A stretch of DNA of 64,000 bases, taken from contig OZ345357.1 in the NCBI GenBank assembly GCA_977006965.1, forward strand, positions 682,001-746,000, written 5' to 3'. Source of the DNA: Phymatolithon calcareum (taxonomy: Eukaryota; Rhodophyta; Florideophyceae; Hapalidiales). Positions 11,132 through 21,300 of this stretch are shown here, piece after piece; within the stretch, counting starts at the first letter, position 1; each line of letters begins with the position of its first letter. Below the pieces are notes generated by a model, which made no database searches, was not told the origin of the DNA, and was given only the letters and a program-made list of their open reading frames with translations. The translations under genes were made by a program, and so were the position numbers.

Positions 11132-11674
11132 ATGACTACCTCGAATAGCCGAATCTCTTTCCGCTTCCTCATCGGGCTATTGCTTCCCATGTTGGCAATA
11201 GCATGTCCTCATGTCGTCGCCCACGCCCAAGAATCTGCATCCAGGGAGAAAGACCTCAGTGCCGACATTGTCTCCCCGTCCGGCGTGCCAGTTCCGTCCA
11301 TTTTTCCTTCGCCCGATACCTTCGCCACTATGTCGCACGGCCTGAGCGGCTCTCGTGCCGCCGCCGTGACTGCCACGGGCGTGACCGCCTCTCTAGGATG
11401 TCTACTCATGCTTCTGGTCCTGATTCTTGCCCGTCGAGTCGTCCGTTCGCAGCCCCCGCCTTACCAACTATGCGTCCCAGGAGCCTCACTAGCCTCCTCC
11501 GGGCTCATGCTAGCTCCTCGACCTCCGCCACGCGCCGCAGCTGCACCTCCAAAGCGCTATTTGGCGGCATCTCTTGGCTCCGGTCGTCTCTGTGCTGCCG
11601 CGCTACGTTGCGGTCATCGTCTCCCTTCAACGAGCGCACAGCCAGCTGAGCGACCGGGTGACGAATTGTGCTGA
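11132..11674 (+). CDS. Small secretory-pathway membrane protein, unknown function
   Basis: I do not recognise this 180-residue protein. The ATG at 11132 is chosen because it places a good signal peptide at the N-terminus: a basic stretch, a hydrophobic core (FLIGLLLPMLAIA, residues 12-24) and a VAHAQ cleavage-like site near residue 33. The frame is open further upstream to a GTG at 10940, but that would bury the signal. A second hydrophobic segment (residues about 82-100, ending ILARR) predicts a single-pass protein with a short Ser/Pro-rich outer part and an Ala/Pro-rich tail of about 75 residues. The tail is GC-rich and open in several frames, so its reality is less sure. The stop ends at 11674, directly against the MutL stop on the other strand. 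Confidence 0.5.
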   Translation: MTTSNSRISFRFLIGLLLPMLAIACPHVVAHAQESASREKDLSADIVSPSGVPVPSIFPSPDTFATMSHGLSGSRAAAVTATGVTASLGCLLMLLVLILARRVVRSQPPPYQLCVPGASLASSGLMLAPRPPPRAAAAPPKRYLAASLGSGRLCAAALRCGHRLPSTSAQPAERPGDELC

Positions 11675-13573
11675 TTAGTTGGGCAGCGTGCCCATGCGCG
11701 GCAACGCACCGCCAAGCGGGCGCCCGAAAAGCGTGGCAAGCGCTCGCTCGCTCAGCGGCAGTACTGTGCGTCTTCCGTGCGGGCATGTCCGTGCGTCGTT
11801 GCACAAACCTAGTTTGAGAACGATATCGCGCATCCGGGCCCGTGACAGTGAAGCTCCGTTGCGCACTGCGCTGTCGCATGCAATCTTGGCACACGCTGTT
11901 GCCGGAGTGTGAGCTTCTTTGCTCAGTGCAAGTGTGGCTTTGAGGAACTCTTGGCGCGGTAATGTGGACAGGGATATTGGGGCCGTGCTTAGTGCCCATG
12001 TAGTGTCCCTGTGAACGACCTCGAAACCGAGGCTTGTCAAATTGAACGCCTGGTCCTCTGATATCGTTTCAGGAAGTTCAAGCACTACTTCGAGTGGAAT
12101 AAATGAACTTTCCCATTCGGCAAGAAGTTGTTCGTATAAAACTCTCTCGTGCGCCACATGTTGCTCTATTAGTGTGATCCCCGATGCATTCTCAACGAGG
12201 ATGTAGGTGTTGAGTAGCTGTGAAATAACGCGGAAATCCGTCCACCCCACTCGCGCCTCTTCGTCCCCATCTGCTTCCATTTTCTCCGCCACATCGCTCG
12301 CAAGCCTGCCGTGTATTCTCTCCTCTCCGGCAGCACGCACAAGCCTTAGAAGAGAACTATCTGCATCATCACTACTTGACGCCCATCGCAATGCCTCACG
12401 AAGCGCCTGAAGCGCAGCCTGTACGACGGCATCCAGCGTGTCTATTTCGCAAATTCGCACCTCCCCTTTGATGGGGTTTACATTCCAGTCAATACACTTT
12501 GGCGGGAGCGTGACCTCCACGAGCACCACAGGGAATCGTCCCCTGGGAAGCGTGATCACCTTACGCATCGCCGCTGTCATCGCCGGCAGTCGGACAGTTC
12601 TCCCATTAACACCCACCAACATCCAGCGTGCGCTTCCCACGGTGACCGTCTCCGGCAGTCCAGCCACGACTCGAACCATGCCATGTACAAGCGCTGCTTC
12701 CCCAGCGCGAAAGTCTGCAACCGGTCGACGCAGTGCAGTTGCCAGGGCAGATACCGCTGTACCATTCTCCTTGTCGTTCCCAAGCGCACCACCCAAAGCG
12801 TCGCGCCGCCAAATGAGCAGTCCGTCAACGCTCAGCCGGAACGAAACACTGCGATGCAAAAGAGCGGCACAGACGAGCCATTCGCGTACCTCGCGTTTCG
12901 CTTTTGCATCGAGAGCTCCCCAGCGACACAATCCCCTCGCACACACGACGGTGCCGCACGCCATAGGTGCCAGTCGGGCAGTATTCGGCGTGCATTTTCC
13001 TGTTGTGTCGAAGATGATTTCGGAACCGATATCCGCATAGCTTGGACGAGAGCGCAAGACCAGCCCCTTTTCGCTCACTGACGCAATGGCCCAGAGACCC
13101 TGTCCACGAAAGCCGAGTGTGGCGACGCCGGCTTCAAGGTCTTCTATGGATCGCAATTTGCTCGTTGCGTTGCACGCAGCGGCGAGCGGGAGCTGAGAGG
13201 ACCCAATGCCGACCCCGTCGTCGGTCACGGTGACTGTGGCAGTGTATGTGCTAAGATCGACCACGATGACCGATGCACGGGCGTCAAGACTGTTCTCCAC
13301 TAGCTCGCGCACGACGGAGTGCAATCCATGCAGGATCTCACCTGATGCGATCCGTTGCACGACGGAGACGGGAAGCTGGTCGATCACCGGTTGCTCGAAG
13401 TTTGCGCGAAGAGCGGTGGAGGTGGAGTCCAAGCAACTCCGCGGTATGGCAATGTGCCGTCGTGCGCGGGTGTCAGGATGGCGGTGAAGAGGATGGCGAT
13501 GCCTAGAACAGAAGACTTGCGCACGATTGAGATAGGGAGCTTGGCGCGGCAGCGCATTGATCCACGCCACCAT
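11675..13573 (-). CDS. mutL: MutL mismatch-repair protein of cyanobacterial type
   Basis: This MutL-family ATPase acts with MutS in DNA mismatch repair. The N-terminal GHKL ATPase domain shows RELVENSLDA (89-98), DDGVGI (118-123), ATSK (136-139) and LGFRGQG (153-159). The C-terminal dimerisation domain has LLNTYILVENASGI, EQHVAHERVLYE (about residue 470) and TCPHGRRT (about 597). The wording GEI..L..VVRELVENS, the EQHxAHERVLYEQL block and the short CPHG end match cyanobacterial MutL rather than eukaryotic MLH1 (which ends in FERC), PMS or MLH3. The frame is open to 13759; ATG 13573 (632 residues) or 13633 are plausible starts. The first 60-odd residues are rich in Arg, His, Ser and Pro and poor in acids, consistent with an organelle transit peptide. 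Plastid origin and targeting are inferences. Confidence 0.88.
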   Translation of the reverse strand: MVAWINALPRQAPYLNRAQVFCSRHRHPLHRHPDTRARRHIAIPRSCLDSTSTALRANFEQPVIDQLPVSVVQRIASGEILHGLHSVVRELVENSLDARASVIVVDLSTYTATVTVTDDGVGIGSSQLPLAAACNATSKLRSIEDLEAGVATLGFRGQGLWAIASVSEKGLVLRSRPSYADIGSEIIFDTTGKCTPNTARLAPMACGTVVCARGLCRWGALDAKAKREVREWLVCAALLHRSVSFRLSVDGLLIWRRDALGGALGNDKENGTAVSALATALRRPVADFRAGEAALVHGMVRVVAGLPETVTVGSARWMLVGVNGRTVRLPAMTAAMRKVITLPRGRFPVVLVEVTLPPKCIDWNVNPIKGEVRICEIDTLDAVVQAALQALREALRWASSSDDADSSLLRLVRAAGEERIHGRLASDVAEKMEADGDEEARVGWTDFRVISQLLNTYILVENASGITLIEQHVAHERVLYEQLLAEWESSFIPLEVVLELPETISEDQAFNLTSLGFEVVHRDTTWALSTAPISLSTLPRQEFLKATLALSKEAHTPATACAKIACDSAVRNGASLSRARMRDIVLKLGLCNDARTCPHGRRTVLPLSERALATLFGRPLGGALPRMGTLPN

Positions 13574-13759
13574 CGGAATTGTTTCACTGTGATCGTGGGT
13601 GATGGTGGGGCGCAGAGGCCGGATTCGCAACATGTGAATAAAACGAAAGATGAAAAATGCTACTTTCTGAAAATTAAATTGTTGTTCCAATGGCAATACT
13701 TCAACAAGATCGCTGAAGAGAAATTTGCTAGCGTTGTGCAGCTCTCTCCCCATGTACAA

Positions 13760-14451
13760 AGATTCTTAGATCATGTTTAATGCATCTCTTCTGGGGTGTG
13801 AGGTGAAATGAAAAGGAACCACTTTCTCGAAGTTCGCCTAGAAATTCCCTCAGGGCTGGTTACCTTGACACCGCAAACCAAGTCTCATTCCCCTTTCCCC
13901 GCTTTCGACCAAAGTTCTTCAGGGGACATATTCCGGATGCGACGTGAATGCTTCAAATATACAGAATTTGGAACAAGGCGGGTTTCCCTCCTCCCACCCT
14001 GCCACGGCCACAGAGATCGAAAAGGCTTTCCAGTGCATTGTGCAAGCAGCTGGAACAGAGAGTAAATGATCGTCAATTCAGCTGGTTAACGAACCCCTTG
14101 CAAATGGCCAACAATGATATGATCCCGCCCACAGTCTCTTGAGCTTCTCTTTCCCAAAATGCCCGCCGGTGTCTTTGCGATCCCCATCGCAGGCCCCAAC
14201 AGCCCACTTTCTATCTTGCATATAACAGACGTGTAGAGCGCAGATTGGGTGAGAACAAATGGCATAATAGGAAATAGACGGTGCAGCCGACTTAGAACTG
14301 GATGTTGTCTAAGCAGTCACTGCGAGAATATTCCAGATTTGACCATGGCCATGGCAACGTCAACTATGTCGCTAAATCTCCATTATAATCGTCTAGTACT
14401 TCCAAGACGTGAGGGATAGTGCGGGGCGAAGATGTGAGAGGCAGTGTCTCC
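13760..14451. other. Intergenic, no gene recognised
   Basis: This stretch lies upstream of mutL and ends at the hAT target duplication. Only short chance frames are present. Confidence 0.5.
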
Positions 14452-14514
14452 GATGAGGACAGGGGTTGCGCCAATTCCATTGTTTGCGATTGCAGTCCCG
14501 AGTGCAATTTATCA

Positions 14515-14847
14515 ATTTAATTGCTCAGTTTTGTTTGCAGCAATTCGCATTGCAATTGGAAGGCTTCCCACAATATAGACATCAATATTAAGATAGCTGT
14601 TCATCGCCTTTTCACGTTCCGTGAGCTTCATCACCATTGACGATTGAACTGTGAACGACGACCCGGACCTCAACTTCTCGGCAAGAACGGCTCTGTATAT
14701 CTCTAGCAAATGTTCTTCGCTTCCACCTCCAATGCAATGCTTGAGATAATTGTACGGGTTGGAGAACCCAGTACCCTTTTCGAAGAAAAAATCACTTTCT
14801 CCGGTACACTGATCACCCTTTGAGCAGAGAAAGACGCAAAATGGCAC
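14515..14847 (-). pseudogene. hAT transposase N-terminal fragment inside the element
   Basis: About 110 codons, opening without an ATG, give a Cys/His-rich start (FCVFLCSKGDQC...GTGFSNPYNYLKHC) like the BED-type zinc finger of hAT transposases. It is followed by LTEREKAMNSYLNIDVYIVGSLPI, which resembles the segment preceding the catalytic domain. It stops near the left terminal repeat. No DDE domain follows, so the element is an internally deleted derivative. Confidence 0.5.
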
Positions 14848-15283
14848 ATTCCGTCGAGTTAGGCCTACTTGACGCGAGTGTATATCACGGGTTTGTTCTC
14901 AAATGAGTTTCATAAGCAGCTGCACAACTTGTTTCGGCCTTGGTGTCGGTGAAGGTAGTGTCATCGCTAGTAGAGCGGAATTTGCTGGAACGTTGAACGA
15001 GGTCTGATAGGTGGGTTGGACTCGACTGTGAAGGGGAATGCGTGAGAATTTCGGAGAAGGCTGATAGGTTTCAAATCAAGAGATCTAATGCTATCCCTTT
15101 TATACTTGAGATTGAACCATCGTGACTGCTGGACTCTAATCGTAGCTAAAGACATTCAAGCCGTTGTTCTGTGTCTGGCTGGTAAATTGATCGACACAGC
15201 TAAGTAGATGATAGCACATGAATAGGCCCATTGTTGAAACCGTTTGGAGTCCAAGTTTCATAGATGTTTTGATGGCATACAGA

Positions 15284-15446
15284 ACGTACTCTGGGTATTA
15301 CTAGAACAAAGACCACGTACTGGACATAAGGTAAGTACGTTGATTCTTGCATCCGATTAATGTGCTGTGTCTAATGTTCATCTACGTACTCTGGGTATTA
15401 TTAGAACAAAGACCACGTACTGAACGTGAGGCGAGTACGTTGATTC
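15284..15446. repeat. Two 63-bp direct repeats, 100-bp period
   Basis: Copies at 15284-15346 and 15384-15446 start ACGTACTCTGGGTATTA and end GTACGTTGATTC. They differ at six positions, all transitions. A third, partial copy (AATGTTCATCTAC...AGTATTA) starts near 15492. They are inside the hAT element. Confidence 0.85.
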
Positions 15447-15631
15447 CCTCAACATTCTGCTTTACTCCCCCCCATAACATTCCCCTGGTCCAATGTTCAT
15501 CTACTCGATCCTCAGTATTAGGTGCGACCAATTCGAATTGCAATTCAGCTCGAAGAACCAATTTGGGTGGAATTGGGAAAAATTGCAATTAAATTGATAG
15601 CAATGGAATTGGCGCAACCCCTGGATGAGGA

Positions 15632-16850
15632 TACTCTGGATGATAGTACAGCTCCTTCGCAAGTCAAATATGCTGATGGCGCTAGAGCGTCTGGCGGTGC
15701 GGCGTTATGCTGTCGGACGCGCAAGTGGTGAAGTACGTTGTGCTTGAGACGTCGCTTGATTTCGACCGACCCCTTCGTTGGGCGGTGTCTTGCAGAGTTT
15801 GAAGAGCCATAGATTCTACACCCCCAAGTGTGAAAGACGTATTAGCTGCTAGAAGCCTGCGCTCTTGCTAACCTTGTTGTCACAGGGGATGGGAACGGGA
15901 TTTTTCTGCTCGACGTAAGTCGCCTGTCGATTCTGGCAGAATTTGATGGTTGGCATAGAGGAACATGACTCTTTATCGTGGAGCCGGTTGGGTGACAGTT
16001 GAATGGAGCAACGTACACTAGAATGTTTTGTGTACTATTGAAACCGCGAATATCAGCTTGCTTCTTCTATTGGAAGTCAAACAGCCCTTGTCTCGTCCGG
16101 GGTTATCGATGATGGCAGGGCCTCCTCCTCAGGAATCGAAACTAGCCTTGACGGTGCACTTCTGTTGCTGTTTCGTGAATTTGAGCAGCCCCTGTCGGTA
16201 CCTATTACTTCATTCTGTACATGCACTCAAAAATCCACATCATTACCATATTATGTAAGAACACTTGGTGAGGTTCAAACCCAAGTTCTCAATGAGATGC
16301 GATGTGTAGTTCAATGGCTTACAGTCGAATGCCAGAAACCTGGAGCGGTTGTGGCTTCGTGAGGCGAGGCGAAGTACCAGTCTGTCGCACATTTTGGATA
16401 AGAAAGACTAACGAACGTTCATGTGCCTCACGTGTGTGTGAATATACAAGGAGGCGGGAAAGTCCTCAACACCGACCCTCAGGATGTCAGCACCAGAGAA
16501 AGCTTCCCGTCGCAGTTTGGGATGCAATTTTCGAGCAAGACCGCGCTCCATCAATATTTGTCACTGACGTCAGAAGTCTAATATTTGCTTGCTCTGTGCT
16601 TGACTTCATGTTCTTTTCTTGGAAAAAAAAGTGGGGCACTCTTCTAGCTTTAACCTTCTTAGTTTTTGTCGCAAGATAGTTTCCCGGGGACCTCTGAAAT
16701 TTTTGGAGAGAAGACTAAATTGAAAGTGCTTAGTTCCGACCTCGAGCGAACTTTCAGATTGAGTGGTTTCATGAGAATTTAGTACTGCTAAGTGGACAGC
16801 AATGATCTAGGAAGTCGGAAAGGAGAAAAGGAGACCTTGATGTCCAATCC
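15632..16850. other. Intergenic, no gene recognised
   Basis: Only chance-length frames are present, including a 125-codon one at 16302-16679 with no recognisable similarity. Confidence 0.4.
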
Positions 16851-16879
16851 AGGAATTCCTTCTAAGGATTGCGATTTTA

Positions 16880-17335
16880 ACTATCGTAGACTGGATCAGT
16901 AGACGACAGAGTCGTATGGATTAAGCGAACGGAGGGCCTACAATTTGTGCAGTTTTAAAATTCTGCATGTAGCTACTACATACGGTTGCGAATCATGGAA
17001 GCTAACTGAAGATATTCGCAAAAAACTCAGACCGGGAAGACCAATTGCCGACGAGTCTAGGGACCCCACTATCGATGTGGTATTGTGCGCCAGAGACATA
17101 TGATGGCGTTCGCTCAGTCACAGTCTTAGGATGGACGAAAGTCGCTTGGTTCGTCAAGTGCAACTTCACTGCGTCCGACCAACCCCAGAGTCAATCTTTA
17201 GCGACGTCCCGGACCTCGACGTGCAAGCAGCAGTCACACACGCAACAAACAGATTAGAATGGAAGAAGCTTAGGCCCTCAAAGTGTTGCTAGCCCTATCA
17301 GGGGAATGCGTAGAATGAATGAATGGCGTACCTGG
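16880..17335 (+). pseudogene. LINE reverse-transcriptase C-terminal fragment and 3' end
   Basis: The plus strand reads TTYGCESWKLTEDIRKKLR (nt about 16970-17030), the YGSExWxLT motif found just after the reverse-transcriptase domain of many LINEs. A frame change later it continues LRMDESRLVRQVQLHCVRPTPES... to EWKKLRPSKCC and a TAG stop at 17290-17292. That tail is typical of the last residues of such ORFs. The untranslated end runs GGGGAATGCGTAGAATGAATGAATGG. The copy is 5'-truncated and frameshifted. Confidence 0.6.
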
Positions 17336-17349
17336 ACGAGACGTGAAAG

Positions 17350-17448
17350 CCCCGGTCAAACTCGATAGCGATAGGATAGAATGGAAGAAAGTTAGGCCCT
17401 CGAATCGCTGCTAGCCCCACTAGGGGAAAAGACAAAATGAATGAATGG
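17350..17448 (+). pseudogene. Second copy of the same LINE 3' end
   Basis: This short piece repeats the end of the preceding element: DRIEWKKVRPSNRC, a TAG stop at 17412-17414, then CCCCACTAGGGGAAAAGACAAAATGAATGAATGG in outline. It is about 80 percent identical to the end of the first copy and in the same orientation, so it is either an independent, very short insertion or a tandem duplication. Confidence 0.6.
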
Positions 17449-17581
17449 TTCACTGTAGCCGGAGAGGAAAGATAAAGTTAAGCAGGTGTAGGACAAAGCA
17501 AAAGATGCATAAGCGGGGAACTTAGCGGCTATTGCTTGATAATATGTTGGTCATGAAGATTTGAAAGACAAAGAATTTTTT

Positions 17582-17687
17582 TACTTCCTGCAAATTGATC
17601 GCGGTAATTTGCAGCAAGTGTGGGTTGTCTTGACTTTTAGAGGTAACCCATACCTGCCAAATTACCGCAATCAATTTGCAGAAAGTA
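17582..17687. repeat. Long hairpin, stem of about 43 bp
   Basis: The left arm (17582-17626, with CTGCAAATTGATCGCGGTAA) pairs with the right arm (17645-17687) with only a handful of mismatches and an 18-nt loop. It could be a foldback element or a transcribed hairpin; no promoter is evident. Confidence 0.75.
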
Positions 17688-17699
17688 GCAAAACTGATT

Positions 17700-18118
17700 T
17701 GTCCGACACAGGTACATGTTTGGGGCCATAGCTTGACGAACGGGGACTCGGATCTTTATATATGTAATAAGCTACACACACCAAGTTATCAGTTACGTCT
17801 CTACCATTTCTCACAATTTCAATGCTTCGGCAACTAGCACACCATTCTTAATCCAGGGCAAACATGGAATGCATGGAAGCATAAACCTCTTAGACCAGGG
17901 CACTTTTTGCACATGCGATGCCACAGAATCGACTGAACAAACAACAATGAACATCAATGACATTCTAGGAAACAATCAGCCGGGCACGACACATACGAGA
18001 CGACTTGCAAAGTACAGCCAGGAACACCCGGCAGGAGCAATCACAGTACGTTGCAAGAATCGACACACGAACAATCTATTAACCGCGACGACGCAGTTCG
18101 CAGCCATAGGCGCAACGT
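17700..18118. other. Intergenic, no gene recognised
   Basis: This is the 3' flank of the RRM gene. A TATATATG lies near 17758. No gene is recognised. Confidence 0.4.
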
Positions 18119-18382
18119 CTAACGTCGCTCGGATGACGCCGTGTCGACACGGACCTCACGGCCATCCACGTTCGCTCCGTTCATTTGCTGCATGGCCGCC
18201 TGTGCCATGCTGGGGGTTTCGAATGTGACGAAACCGAATCCACGAGAGCGACCGGTATAACGATCCATAATGACCTTAGCGTCGGTAACGACCCCGACGG
18301 TGGAGAAAGCCTGGGTAAGACTCTCATCTGTGGTTCCCCACGAGAGGTTCCCGATAAAAAGGCGGGTGCCTTCAGCAGCCAT
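18119..18382 (-). CDS. Single-RRM RNA-binding protein
   Basis: The 87-residue protein is almost entirely one RNA-recognition motif: RNP2 is LFIGNL (8-13) and RNP1 is RGFGFVTF (47-54), with the aromatic residues that stack on RNA bases in place. The order beta-alpha-beta-beta-alpha-beta is complete, ending REVRVDTASS. There is no glycine-rich tail, unlike plant GRP7, so it is closer to the compact cyanobacterial Rbp type or a trimmed GRP. The N-terminus starts directly at the domain, giving no room for a transit peptide. A role in RNA binding is secure; the target is not known. Confidence 0.85.
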   Translation of the reverse strand: MAAEGTRLFIGNLSWGTTDESLTQAFSTVGVVTDAKVIMDRYTGRSRGFGFVTFETPSMAQAAMQQMNGANVDGREVRVDTASSERR

Positions 18383-21300
18383 GACGAAGATGATGGAGAG
18401 TGGGACTCAGATCTGCAGCAATGTTTTCCGGCGGTATTGTTCGCTAGGTGAGCTGACTCAGAACTGGGCGGGCGACGGCGGGATGCGGCTTTTAAGGCCG
18501 TTCGGGAACACGTCTCATACCTCCAATGTTGTGCCGCGAGATTTTCCCGCCGGAAGCGGGGGCATGCCCGTTGACGCGTGGAAAGAGGAAAATATGCATG
18601 AAATTCGCGGCAGCAACAAACGGGAACATGAAATCTCATGCGGATCAATATATGTTGCGCACGTGGCGCGCAAATTGCCGTCTGCGCCACGCAATTGGTT
18701 GTTGGCGGTATGCTTGTGGCAGTCACTGGAACACGGTGTCCGGCACAGCGCACTGATGGATCCCAAACATCTTTTTTCCCGAGTAGAAGTGGTGCCTTGC
18801 TAGTCTCGCCTGTGGCGTTCACCAGTAATGGTGTCAGGCCCACAGAGAGCAACAGCGGCTCGAAATATATTGGCTGCTGGGTGTTTTTTCAAAAATTTTA
18901 AATCTCAGGTCTGGGCTACTGTTCATACTCTGGCTTCTTCCACTGTCTGTTACTTCGAACCTTCGAACCAATACCCATTGCATTTCTGACCATGTCACGA
19001 TACATGTGATAGCTTACAGAGCTGACGGCGCTGGAAAAAATGCCGGAAGAGCACGGGCCCTTGAACCTGTTTTTTATCAATTCTGCGGCCGGTAGGAATT
19101 TAGACCAACGAGGTGGCGGTGACCGGTGCATGCAAAAGCCACCGTGGACCCGATTATTCGAACGCGACCTGGCGAATAGAGTTGTCCCCATGATGATCGT
19201 CATAATGATCTTCACCAATAATGATCATGATGATCATAATTCTAGTGGAAATTTCTGAGATCATGAGATCTCGGAAGATCCCCTTCCACAGATTCAGGAT
19301 GCACAGTGTGTTGTCTGACCGTGATTTGCAGCGCACACAGATTGCGTGTGAGAGCCGTGAACTGCCGTCGGAGCCCACTGAGCTCTGTATCTTTGGCCCC
19401 CACCTGAACGCTCTCAGTTAAAGAGACCTGTCCCTGAGCACCCAAAGGTTGAGTATGTACAGGTGTACATGCTCTGCAGAGCATGTAGAATGCTATTCAG
19501 TCGCTTCTCCTTTCCGTAGGCGCTAGGAAAGAGCGTTTGAAGACCCTCAGCAGGGAAGGATACAGTGTGGAGGGTTCAGAAAATGTCCGTGTGAGCTGAA
19601 GAATCGGTTGGGGAGATTGTGTCTCTCGCTCAGGTACAAGGTCCCTCAACGTTGTGAATCAAGGGAGCTGAAAGGGTGAAAACAGCAGACGAAGCAGGAC
19701 CACTGTATCAGAGAAGATCCACAGACAGCAGAGTGGAAGCCAATGCTTCCGTCCCTCTCCACTTTTCACTGTCCATCAAACACCTCTTTATCTTTTCCAG
19801 ACGAACTGTAGGCATCAGTAAAGGAAGGCATGCGAATGATAGATTTTACGTCGGCGAACAGAGAGATACAGAGGGCATAGACACATATACAATACAAAGA
19901 AAATAATATCAGAAGCGTGAGTTTTTCGTTCATCTTGTTCTCGATCAGTCGTTTGAATTTGGAATAGGGAACAATTCTGACTCCCCTTCTCACCTGCTGT
20001 ACGTATCACCGTCATGATGATCGTCCTGATGTCGAACATTGTGCAGTTTAAGGACTTACTTGTTCTTGTATTAGCCCACAATTTCTATTTTTGAGGCCTC
20101 TTTTTAAGGCCCCTTTTTAGTGGCCCCCTGTTGACGAAAATGTCTATGCTTGCTACGCACGCACTGTTCTCCGTCCAGCGTTCCTCAGGTGAGTGGCAGG
20201 CCCTCATCCGTAAAAACACAAAACTTCGAGAACGACCCATATTATTGCGGGAAAAAAAACCGGAGAAGAGGCTTCACAGAAATAGAGATGTTTGACGTGG
20301 CGTGATGAAGATCGTACTGCATCTTGCTTGAGGGCGTTTTCGAGCTACGAACGGTGCATCTGATTCCTATCTTTTCAACCTCTAAATCTGGGACAGTTCC
20401 CTGGATCAAAAATGCACTGTTGCTCGGAATCGGCGAAAACAAAAATCAGATAGAGACGAAGGCGAGAAAAGGAAAATTGCGATTTGAAGTCTCCACAGAA
20501 CGCGGCCCCTGCCCTGCATTTTAACAGCTTCACAGCCCACTGAAAGCATCTCCGCCGCAAGAGATTTCGAAATCCAGGGCCTGTCCTTTCATTGCAATCA
20601 ACGGAACTTGCAAATTTCTGGCCTATTAATCAGGTGATTTACATTCCGTCGACAGGGCAGGTAGTGGAAAACACGATAACTGAAGATGGGAAGAATCAGC
20701 AACTGGTCTGTTTTTGCATCGCTGACCACGCTATGTCGCCTTAGCTGTATCTTGTGCATGGAACAAAAGTTTACTTAATGGGCACTTCTATCTCATTCCA
20801 TACTTGTATGCATCGGAGCATCTATTCTACTACTTTTTACAGTAACGTAAGAGGTGACGACAGTCGACGGACTTGTGCTGCTGCTCAAAGACTGTTATTT
20901 TGGTAACTTGAAATTGGAACAGTAGGTGGCCCCTCGAAAAGAGTGCTGGCTCCGACTCCAACGTGGAGTGAAAGACGCGAGAAACACTCACATCGTCCAC
21001 AGATTATCTCACAATGTATCACCGTATTCAACGGAATCTATTGCGCTAGCCTAGGGGTCGTTTTCGTTATCATCCAGGATAGTTTTGCGTAGCTTTTCAT
21101 CCTGGGAACTTCGGCTCAGTCGCACGCTTGCCCATTTAAGAAGTTGTGGTGGGCGTCTCACCATTACATCTAGTTTTCGGCTAGGGAATGGTATTTTTCG
21201 ATTTCTCCCACGCTGAAGTTGCTCGCCTGCATCCAGCCGGAGTGCAAACATCAGTTTTTTCGGGAAAGACCTTTCTGCAATCGGTCCCACTAGCATGGCC

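Larger units (their letters stand above)
14460..15623. mobile_element. Non-autonomous hAT transposon with 8-bp target duplication
   Basis: Perfect 23-bp terminal inverted repeats, beginning CAGGGGTTGCGCCAATT, occupy 14460-14482 and 15601-15623. They are flanked by an identical 8-bp duplication GATGAGGA at 14452-14459 and 15624-15631, the size made by hAT transposases. Inside, the only coding trace is a fragment at 14515-14847. The element is 1164 bp, too short to code a full transposase of about 600-700 residues, so it would need a partner supplied elsewhere. The exact repeats and duplication suggest a fairly recent insertion. Confidence 0.92.
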
